Positions 13,432 to 20,031 of a DNA stretch of 20,276 bases are shown piece by piece (the first letter of the stretch is position 1; the number at the start of each line of letters is the position of its first letter). Origin of the DNA: Heritagella caecorum (GTDB lineage Bacteria > Bacillota > Clostridia > Oscillospirales > Acutalibacteraceae); the NCBI GenBank assembly GCA_904419035.1, contig CAJFQL010000136.1, positions 1 through 20,276 on the forward strand, given 5' to 3'. The position numbers and the translations under genes were made by a program. A model generated the notes under the pieces. The model was not told the origin of the DNA, ran no database searches, and saw only the letters and a list, made by a program, of their open reading frames with translations.

Positions 13432-14790
13432 TTGGATCGTAAAAAACTAATGGCCCTTCTGCTGTCCCTGGTCTTGAGCCTGGGCCTCGCCGGCGGGGCC
13501 AACGCGGCGAACCGGACGGCGGCGGACTTCCCGGACTACGACAGCCGGGCGTGGTACGCCGAGGCCATGGCCGCGGCGGTAGAGGACGGCCTGCTCCGGG
13601 GCACCGACAAGGGCCTTCTGAACCCCCAGGGCAACCTCACCCGGGCGGAAATGGCCGTCATCATTGACCGCTCCTTTGGAACCTACGTAAAAGCGGACAT
13701 CACCAGCTACCAGGATGTGAAGCCCGGCGCCTGGTACTATGACGATGTGGCCATGGCGGTGCATATGGGCACATACGAGGGCAGGGACCAGCGGACCATG
13801 GCCCCGGACAGCAATATCACCCGCCAGGAGGCCATGACCGTGGTGGCCCGGGCCCTCCAGCTGGACGCCGGGGACTACGAGGACGCCAGCCTCTCCCAGT
13901 TCCGGGACCGTTCGGAGGTCTCCGCCTGGGCCCTGCCCTATGTCCGGGCCATGGTGGGGGTGGACTACATCCACGGCAACGAGAAGCGGGAGCTGACCCC
14001 CCAGGCCCCCATCACCCGGGCGGAGTTCGCCCAAATTTTCCACAACATCATCCAGGACTACATCCTCGCCCCCGGGACCTACACCGAGGACTACGACGGC
14101 AATCTGCTGGTCCGCACGGATGACGTCACCTTGAAAGACCTGACCATCCATGGCGATCTTATCATCGGTTGCGGCGCGGCGGACGGGGACGTGACACTGG
14201 ACAACGTCACCGTCACGGGCCGGGTGGTGGTCTGGGGCGGCGGCGCCGACGCCGTCTGGATGAACAACGGCACCGACGTGGCGGACCTCATCGTCTGCCG
14301 GGTAGACGGCCCCGTGAAGGTCATCTTCGACAAGGACTCCACCCTGGCCGTGTATGACATCATCGACGTGACCATCACGGACCGGGCGGACGCCTTTGAG
14401 GAGACGGAGGTCATCTTCTACGACGTCTCCGGCATCCTGGACGAGCAGGAGAAGGTCAACGCCGCCCTGGAGGACAGCGAGATCTCCATCTCCCTGCCCG
14501 CCCACCTGTACGCCACGGTGGACAAGACCGGCCTGGAGACGGAGATCCGCAACGACAGCGACAGTGACCACTACCGGGTGGAGCTGCACAGAAATGACAC
14601 CGGGGCCGCGGTGACAGAGGCGGTGGAGATCGCCCCGGGAGCCACCCTGCTGTCCCTGTGGCTCACCGAGCCCCTGCCCTATGGCGACTACCCCTGCACC
14701 GCCACCGTTACCGCCCTCCGGGACGGCGAGGCCGTGGGGACGGTGGAGATCGCCGTCACCATCCACTCCGCCTATCTCTGGAACCTGTAA
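13432..14790 (+). CDS. Secreted triple-SLH protein with beta-helix-like middle, cell-wall anchor
   Basis: This 452-residue precursor starts at TTG 13432 with GAGGAGG just upstream. A signal peptide (about 1-26) ends ANA. Three S-layer homology domains follow (about 32-83, 90-145 and 158-212). Each ends in an ITR/LTR-type motif (NLTRAEMAVIIDR, NITRQEAMTVVAR, PITRAEFAQIFHN). SLH triplets bind pyruvylated secondary cell-wall polymer, so the protein should be held to the wall. Residues about 225-335 are short parallel-strand-like repeats (VTLKDLTIHGDLII, VTLDNVTVTGRVVV), suggesting a beta-helix. Residues 355-450 match the C-terminal domain of the lipoprotein at 12200 (HRNDTGAAV, LPYGDYPCTA, IAVTI). 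It is probably the wall-side partner of the surface structure. The anchoring role is well supported, the partner role is inferred. Confidence 0.85.
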   Translation: MDRKKLMALLLSLVLSLGLAGGANAANRTAADFPDYDSRAWYAEAMAAAVEDGLLRGTDKGLLNPQGNLTRAEMAVIIDRSFGTYVKADITSYQDVKPGAWYYDDVAMAVHMGTYEGRDQRTMAPDSNITRQEAMTVVARALQLDAGDYEDASLSQFRDRSEVSAWALPYVRAMVGVDYIHGNEKRELTPQAPITRAEFAQIFHNIIQDYILAPGTYTEDYDGNLLVRTDDVTLKDLTIHGDLIIGCGAADGDVTLDNVTVTGRVVVWGGGADAVWMNNGTDVADLIVCRVDGPVKVIFDKDSTLAVYDIIDVTITDRADAFEETEVIFYDVSGILDEQEKVNAALEDSEISISLPAHLYATVDKTGLETEIRNDSDSDHYRVELHRNDTGAAVTEAVEIAPGATLLSLWLTEPLPYGDYPCTATVTALRDGEAVGTVEIAVTIHSAYLWNL

Positions 14791-14806
14791 GAAGGAGGGA
14801 GCGACT

Positions 14807-15307
14807 TTGAAGCATAAATTTCTTGCCCTGATCCTGGCTCTGACCCTGGCAGCCTCTTTGTCGGTATCTGCCTCCGCCGTCTCCCAGGAGCACGAGGTCC
14901 CCGTGACCCTGACCATCGTGAACACGGAGCAGAAGATCTCCGTCACCGTCCCGGCGGCTCTGCCGGTTTCGGTGGTGGACGGTGACGTCATCACCGCCAC
15001 CAACGCCGCCATCCGCAACACGGCGGAGCGGGGGACCATCCGGGTCACCGCGGTGGAGGTGCGCCCCGGGGCCTACGCCATTGGGAACTACGAGGACTTC
15101 AACGAGCGCCTGGAGGCCATCGCCCTGTCCCTCAACGGCTGTCCCACCCGGGCCGCCGGGGCCCTGACCATCTCCCGGGATGCCTTCCCGGACGTGGAGG
15201 CCGGGGAGGCGCTGGCCCTCCGGTATGAGGCGAAGGTGAACACAGAGGAAGAGGTCAGCGCCGTGAAGGCCGCCGCCGTGGTGTTCACCATCGCGGCGGT
15301 GGAGTGA
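14807..15307 (+). CDS. Second small secreted protein with diverged SVTVP module
   Basis: The 166-residue precursor starts at TTG 14807, supported by GAAGGAGGGAG a few nt upstream and by a classical signal peptide that only fits this start (KHKFLALILALTLAASLSVS, cleavage after ASA at about 24). The mature protein is one beta-rich module: KISVTVPAALPVSVVDGDV, AAIRNTAERGTIRVTAVEV and a closing AAVVFTIAAVE, which parallels the module of the protein at 12752. It lacks the GW and EKVDS signatures of the other two copies, so it is the most diverged. It lies 16 nt after the SLH gene and 11 nt before the large repeat protein. It is probably a minor subunit or adaptor of the same structure (inference). 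Confidence 0.7.
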   Translation: MKHKFLALILALTLAASLSVSASAVSQEHEVPVTLTIVNTEQKISVTVPAALPVSVVDGDVITATNAAIRNTAERGTIRVTAVEVRPGAYAIGNYEDFNERLEAIALSLNGCPTRAAGALTISRDAFPDVEAGEALALRYEAKVNTEEEVSAVKAAAVVFTIAAVE

Positions 15308-15318
15308 GGAGGGAGAAT

Positions 15319-17757
15319 ATGAAAAACATGAGAAAATTTTTGGCGCTGCTTCTGGCACTCTGTATGGCCCTCTCCCTGTCTGTCAGCGCCTTCGCCGCTG
15401 ATACAGTAATTGAGGAAACCGACAGCACACAGATCCTGGAACTGGAGGACACCCAGAGCGAGGACAGCAGCACAACAGATGCCGCCATGGGGGATTGCTG
15501 CGCCGCCGGGACCTGTACCATGCCCTGTTGTGAGGACCAGGAGGAAACGGTGGAGGCGCCTCCCGCCTGTACCTGCGGAACCTCCGACATGGCGGCCGCT
15601 GAGCCGGACGCCGCCGGGACCATCGACCAGTCCGACCTGACCTGGGCCCTCCGGGACGGTATCCTGACCATTGGCGGCGCTGGCTCTGTGGAGCCCTTCA
15701 CCAGCAAGGACGACCAGCCCTGGGCGGAGGTCCGGGAGGATATTACCCAAGTCTGGTTCGAGGACATGGGGGCGGTCTCCATCCCCGACCTGGCCTACTG
15801 GTTTACCGACTGCGTCAACCTAACCACCGCCGAGATCCCCTACACCACCCCGGTCATCGGGACGGACGCCTTCGCCGGGTGTGACAGTTTGGACACGGTC
15901 CTGCTGTACTACGGCGAGGACGATCCCCTGACCATCGCCCCAGGGGCCTTCAAGGTAGACGAGTTCGACGCGGACGCCATATTGACTCTGGCCTCCGCCT
16001 GTGTCCACGAGAGCCTGCTGGCCTACCCCTGGACGGAGGACAATCGCCAGGCGGCCATTGTGGACGTGTACGGGATCTCCCTGGCCTCCTCCGTCACCTG
16101 CGGCGGCTGTAACTGCTGGCGGGGCACCACCGACTGCATCGTTGACAACCCCAGGTATGACGGCTGGGACAAGTACTGCGGCTGCCCCTATGACGACGAG
16201 GATGGCGACGATGACGGCGGCGGTGGAGGCGGTGGTGGCGGCACCTGCTACCACACCGATACTTACACCACCTGGGATGACTGTAATTGGTATGAGTATT
16301 GCCGGGACTGCGGCGACCTGGTGGATTCCGGCATCACCCACAGCGCCTACACCTACGGCGAGTGGGAGTATTACACCGAATCGCTCCACCGCAGGACCAA
16401 GAGCTGCCCGGACTGCGGCTACAGCTCCTACGACTACGGCAGCCACAGCGACGGCAACGGGGATGGCCGGTGCGACACCTGTTCGTACAGCATGAGCGTC
16501 ACCGTGACCTGGAACGCTGGGACCAACGGGGGCACGGTGAACGGCCAGGGCAGCGTCACCACCTCCGTCGTCTCCGGGAGCACGGCCTCCGCTCCCAGTC
16601 AGACCCCGGTGAAGACCGGCCACAGCTTCCGCGGCTGGTACACCTCCGCCAGCGGCGGAAGCCTGTACAACACCGTGACAGTCTCCGCCGCCAGGACCTT
16701 CTACGCCCAGTTCACCGCCAGCCAATACACGATCACCTGGGATCTGGGCGGCGGGGATACCGAGACCACCAGCCAGACTTACGGCGAGAAGTTGGTCCTG
16801 CCCGCCACTCCCAGCAGAGACGGTTACACATTCCAAGGCTGGTACACCAGCGAGACAGGCGGAACCCAGGTGACGGCCAGCACCACCTACACCACCGCCG
16901 GGCCCTCTACCTATTACGCCCGGTGGGAAGCCGACCAGTATACCATTACCTGGGACCTAGGGGATGGGACCACGGAGACCACTTCCCAGATCTTTGGGGA
17001 GAAGCTGGTCCTGCCCGCTGTCACTCCCTCCAGGACCGGCCATACCTTCGCCGGCTGGTATACCGAGAAAGAGGGTGGTACCCGAGTGGACGCCTCCACG
17101 GTCTATGACACAGTGGGGCCCACCACTTACTACGCCCAGTTTGCCGCTGAGAGCTATACCATCACCTGGGACCTGGGGGACGGCAGGACGGAGACCACCC
17201 AGCAGACCTATGGGGAAAAGCTGGGGCTGCCCACCCAGCCTCTGAAGGACGGTTACACCTTCCTGGGATGGTTCACTGAAGCGGAGGACGGCGAGCAAGT
17301 GACCGGGGACACGATCTTCACCGGCACCGGCCCCGCCACCTACTACGCCCACTGGGAGCTGATCCCCGTGTTCTCCGTCACCGTGCCGGTATCCCTGGCC
17401 CTGACGGTGAGCGAGCAGGGCGAGGTGTACGCCGCCACCGGCGCGGAGGTGGTCAACCATTCCACGGCGGCAGTCCAAGTGACCGGGGTGACGGTGTCTG
17501 CCGTCAACGGCTGGACGCTAGTCCCCTACGACACGGACATGGCCTCGGAAAAGGTGGACAGTCGGCTCATTGGCTTTGCCCTCAACGGGTCGGAGACTGC
17601 CAGCAAAGGCACGACGGAGGCCCTGGCTCTGACCGGGGACTGGACTGTCCCCCTGGACGGCAATTTGCCCCTGACCTATGACGCCGTGGTCTCCGCCCTG
17701 TCCCAGCCCGTGGACCAGCAGGTGATCTCCATCGTCTTCATCCTGGAGTGGGCGTGA
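15319..17757 (+). CDS. Large secreted Cys-rich protein with four InlB/Flg_new repeats and terminal SVTVP module
   Basis: This 812-residue precursor begins at ATG 15319, preceded by GAGGAGGGAG. A signal peptide (about 1-27, cleavage after AFA) is followed by a Cys-rich segment (about 59-87, seven Cys). A BspA-like leucine-rich region (about 150-250) has the signature VIGTDAFAGCDSLDTVLL. A second Cys-rich segment and an Asp-rich plus nine-Gly linker lie at about 255-312. A part with CxxC pairs (CRDCG, CPDCG, CDTC) covers about 313-390. Four Listeria-Bacteroides/InlB B-type repeats (about 392-682) carry GHSFRGWYT, GYTFQGWYT, GHTFAGWYT and GYTFLGWFT. The terminal module (about 684-812) matches the protein at 12752. 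This looks like an adhesin or tip protein that joins the structure through its C-terminal module. It is the last gene of the cargo. Confidence 0.82.
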   Translation: MKNMRKFLALLLALCMALSLSVSAFAADTVIEETDSTQILELEDTQSEDSSTTDAAMGDCCAAGTCTMPCCEDQEETVEAPPACTCGTSDMAAAEPDAAGTIDQSDLTWALRDGILTIGGAGSVEPFTSKDDQPWAEVREDITQVWFEDMGAVSIPDLAYWFTDCVNLTTAEIPYTTPVIGTDAFAGCDSLDTVLLYYGEDDPLTIAPGAFKVDEFDADAILTLASACVHESLLAYPWTEDNRQAAIVDVYGISLASSVTCGGCNCWRGTTDCIVDNPRYDGWDKYCGCPYDDEDGDDDGGGGGGGGGTCYHTDTYTTWDDCNWYEYCRDCGDLVDSGITHSAYTYGEWEYYTESLHRRTKSCPDCGYSSYDYGSHSDGNGDGRCDTCSYSMSVTVTWNAGTNGGTVNGQGSVTTSVVSGSTASAPSQTPVKTGHSFRGWYTSASGGSLYNTVTVSAARTFYAQFTASQYTITWDLGGGDTETTSQTYGEKLVLPATPSRDGYTFQGWYTSETGGTQVTASTTYTTAGPSTYYARWEADQYTITWDLGDGTTETTSQIFGEKLVLPAVTPSRTGHTFAGWYTEKEGGTRVDASTVYDTVGPTTYYAQFAAESYTITWDLGDGRTETTQQTYGEKLGLPTQPLKDGYTFLGWFTEAEDGEQVTGDTIFTGTGPATYYAHWELIPVFSVTVPVSLALTVSEQGEVYAATGAEVVNHSTAAVQVTGVTVSAVNGWTLVPYDTDMASEKVDSRLIGFALNGSETASKGTTEALALTGDWTVPLDGNLPLTYDAVVSALSQPVDQQVISIVFILEWA
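16492..17362 (+). repeat. Four tandem coding repeats of about 213-216 bp (InlB/Flg_new type)
   Basis: Units begin near 16492, 16717, 16930 and 17143. The last three share YTITWDLG, ETT, YGEKL or FGEKL, the GWYT/GWFT turn and a closing YYA segment, and are similar at DNA level. The first is the most diverged. This repeat type is common in secreted adhesins of Firmicutes and is prone to recombination and copy-number change. Confidence 0.85.
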
Positions 17758-17768
17758 CCTTATATGCC

Positions 17769-17797
17769 GGAAGGGGCCTCCCAGTGAGGCCCCTTCC
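17769..17797 (+). terminator. Hairpin terminator closing the cargo operon
   Basis: GGAAGGGGCCTC (17769-17780) and GAGGCCCCTTCC (17786-17797) form a perfect 12-bp stem with a CCAGT loop, 11 nt after the stop of the large repeat protein. The tail is pyrimidine-rich rather than a pure T run. The stem is very stable, so it is a likely transcript end. Confidence 0.65.
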
Positions 17798-17813
17798 CCT
17801 CTGTCTCCTAATT

Positions 17814-17830
17814 TGTCCCAACTTGGGACA
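17814..17830. repeat. Intergenic palindrome, copy 4
   Basis: TGTCCCAA-C-TTGGGACA is a perfect 17-nt palindrome that starts 17 nt after the cargo terminator and ends 36 nt before the virD4 start. Its centre differs from the AAGTC loop of copies 2, 3 and 5. Together with copy 3 it brackets the cargo. Confidence 0.7.
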
Positions 17831-17866
17831 GCCGGAAGAGAGACTACTCCTGTGGAGGGGATTTCC

Positions 17867-19669
17867 ATGAAAAAGAAGGACTTCAAAAGCGCCTTGCCTA
17901 TGTGGGCCATGTTGACCATCCCGGTCCTGTGGCTGGCCATCGTGGCCGCCTATGCCTATGAGGGCGGTAAGACTGTCTTTGACTGGATGGACCGCTTTTC
18001 CCAGGCGCTGGGCACTCCGTTTGCCATCCGGTGGACGCCCCACACGCCGAAATTCCTGTTGGGCGGGTTGGCACTGTACGGCATTGCCATTGCCCTTTAC
18101 TACTCCGATCAGGTCAACCGCCGTCCAGGCGCGGAGCACGGCTCCGCCGCGTGGGGCGACGCGCGGGCGCTGGACCGGAAGTACCGAGACCGGAAGCACC
18201 CGGACCGGAACGTGATCTTGACCCAGCACCTGCAAATGGGCTTGGATGGACGACAGCACCGACGAAATCTCCTTCAGATCGTGGTAGGCGGCTCCGGGGC
18301 GGGCAAGACCCGTTTTCTGGTGAAGCCCAATGTCATGCTGGCTAACGCCTCCTACATCGTGACTGACCCCAAGGGTGAGATTGTCCGGGCGGTGGGGCCG
18401 CTGCTGCTGAAGCGGGGCTACGTCCTGCGGGTGTTCGACCTGGTGGACCTGTCCCGCTCTGACTGCTACAACCCCTTCCGCTATATCCGAAAAGACGCGG
18501 ATGTGTTCCGGCTCATTGACAACCTGATCCAGAACACCACCCCGAAAAACGCCCAGCAGAGCGACCCGTTCTGGCAAAAGTCCGAGACTGCCCTGGACAG
18601 CGCCCTCATGCTCTATCTGCTTCACGAGGCCCCGGAGGAGGAACAGACCATGGAAATGATCCTCACCATGATCGAGTATGGCGGGGCCAAGGAGGACGAC
18701 GACGGCTATCGGTCCGCCCTGGACCTGCTGTTCGAGGCACTGGAGGAGGAGCAGCCTGACCACATCGCCGTTCGGGAATATCACATCTTCAAGCAGGCCG
18801 CCGGCAAGACCGCTCGCTCAATCCTGGTGAGCGCCGCTGTGCGCCTGTCCGTGTTTACCCTCCGGGATGTCCAAAACATCACCGCCAGGGACACCCTGGA
18901 GCTGGAGAAGCTGGGAGATCGGAAACAGGCCGTCTTCTGCGTCATTCCGGACAGTAACGACAACTCCCTCAACTTTCTGGTGGGTATGCTGTATACCCAG
19001 GCCTTCCAGGAGCTGTACTATCAGGCGGACAAGGTCTACGGAGGCAGCCTGCCCGTCCCGGTGCGGCTCATGTTCGACGAGTTTGCCAATGTCGCCTTGC
19101 CGGATGGCTATGCCCGTTTGCAGGCCACCATGCGCTCCCGAAACATCATGGCGACTATTATTTTGCAAAACATATCCCAGTTGAAAGCCCTGTTCAAAGA
19201 CGACTGGGAGGGCATCATCGGCAACGCGGACAGCTTCATCTACTTGGGAGGGAATGAGAAAGAATCTCACAAGTACATCTCTGAGCTGCTGGGAAAGGAA
19301 ACCATCCAGACCAGGACCTCCAGCCAGAGCCGGGGCCGGAACGGCTCCTACAGCCAGAATATTCAACAGACCGGCAGAGAGCTTATGACCCCGGACGAGG
19401 TGCGGCTGCTGGACAACAGCAAGGCCATCGTCCTGATCCGGGGCGAGAGGCCGGTCATTGACGACAAATACGATATCCTCAAGCACCCCAACATCCAGGA
19501 GACCGAGGACGGCGGCGCCGCGCCCTACGTCCACAGCCCCTCCTGTCTCTACGCGGTGGAGGACCTGAGCTTTCCCTTTACATCCCTGGAGGACGTCGAG
19601 ATCATCGGCGCCTCCGAATCTGACGAATTGGAGGAACAATATGTCCAAACTTCCGAAGCATCCACATGA
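17867..19669 (+). CDS. VirD4/TraG-type coupling protein (type IV secretion ATPase)
   Basis: The coupling protein brings the relaxase-DNA complex to the transfer channel and powers DNA export. This protein has 600 residues. Two N-terminal membrane segments lie at about 13-33 and 64-80, followed by the conserved start of the cytosolic domain, GSAAWGDARALDRKY. Walker A is GGSGAGKT (141-148, Lys147), followed by YIVTDPKGEIVR. Walker B is VRLMFDEFANV (Asp404, Glu405), followed by ATMRSRNIMATIILQNISQL, the usual VirD4 motif 3. The length is normal for Firmicutes ICEs. The start is ATG 17867 with GGAGGGG upstream. The C-terminus overlaps the Maff2 gene by 29 nt, so both are co-translated. The cargo separates it from pcfB and the relaxase, which it must contact. 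Confidence 0.93.
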   Translation: MKKKDFKSALPMWAMLTIPVLWLAIVAAYAYEGGKTVFDWMDRFSQALGTPFAIRWTPHTPKFLLGGLALYGIAIALYYSDQVNRRPGAEHGSAAWGDARALDRKYRDRKHPDRNVILTQHLQMGLDGRQHRRNLLQIVVGGSGAGKTRFLVKPNVMLANASYIVTDPKGEIVRAVGPLLLKRGYVLRVFDLVDLSRSDCYNPFRYIRKDADVFRLIDNLIQNTTPKNAQQSDPFWQKSETALDSALMLYLLHEAPEEEQTMEMILTMIEYGGAKEDDDGYRSALDLLFEALEEEQPDHIAVREYHIFKQAAGKTARSILVSAAVRLSVFTLRDVQNITARDTLELEKLGDRKQAVFCVIPDSNDNSLNFLVGMLYTQAFQELYYQADKVYGGSLPVPVRLMFDEFANVALPDGYARLQATMRSRNIMATIILQNISQLKALFKDDWEGIIGNADSFIYLGGNEKESHKYISELLGKETIQTRTSSQSRGRNGSYSQNIQQTGRELMTPDEVRLLDNSKAIVLIRGERPVIDDKYDILKHPNIQETEDGGAAPYVHSPSCLYAVEDLSFPFTSLEDVEIIGASESDELEEQYVQTSEAST

Positions 19670-19970
19670 CCGGGCCAGGGCACGCCGCCTCGTGAAGGCA
19701 TGGACCGGGCTGGCCCTGGCCGCCTGTGTCCTGACTGCCCCCGCCCTGGCGGCGGACGATCCCCTGACCATCGTAAGTAATCTCTCCGACTTTATCTTTT
19801 CCTGCATCCGGGCCATCGGTGTCATCATTCTTGGCTGGGGCGTGGTGCAGGTGGGCCTCAGCATCCAGGGTCACGACGCCAGCCAGCGCAGCCAGGGCTT
19901 CCTCTGCCTGTTCGGCGGTATGCTCATCGCCTTCGCCAAGGAGATCCTGACCGCCATCGGTGTGGTGTGA
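19641..19970 (+). CDS. Maff2-family small membrane protein of the transfer channel
   Basis: This is a 109-residue protein with a basic N-terminus, a hydrophobic signal-like segment (about 20-38, ending ALAADDPL) and two further hydrophobic helices (about 52-72 and 86-105). Size, layout and position directly after virD4 match the Maff2 family of Tn1549-like ICEs. It is probably a VirB2/TrbC-like membrane or pilin-type component, though its role is not proven. GGAGGAA upstream fixes ATG 19641 inside the end of virD4. Palindrome copy 5 follows the gene. Confidence 0.8.
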   Translation: MSKLPKHPHDRARARRLVKAWTGLALAACVLTAPALAADDPLTIVSNLSDFIFSCIRAIGVIILGWGVVQVGLSIQGHDASQRSQGFLCLFGGMLIAFAKEILTAIGVV

Positions 19971-19991
19971 GTCCATGGGAGCAGCAAAAAA

Positions 19992-20012
19992 CGCGTCCCA
20001 AGTCGGGACGCG
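19992..20012. repeat. Intergenic palindrome, copy 5
   Basis: CGCGTCCC-AAGTC-GGGACGCG has perfect 8-bp arms and lies 21 nt after the Maff2 stop and 19 nt before the ATC start of the TrbL-like gene. The GGGGGGTG ribosome binding site follows closely. Confidence 0.75.
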
Positions 20013-20031
20013 AAGCTGGGGGGTGTGAAAG

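Noticed and set aside
13447..15048. Very long antisense frame over the SLH and second small protein genes
   Set aside because: The sequence is low-complexity Gly/Val/Asp/His typical of the reverse of GC-rich coding DNA; the plus-strand proteins have signal peptides and SLH domains.
16200..17362. CRISPR-like array from regularly spaced repeats
   Set aside because: The about 213-bp periodicity is protein-coding, in frame and codon-diverged (Flg_new repeats), with no short identical repeats and unique spacers.
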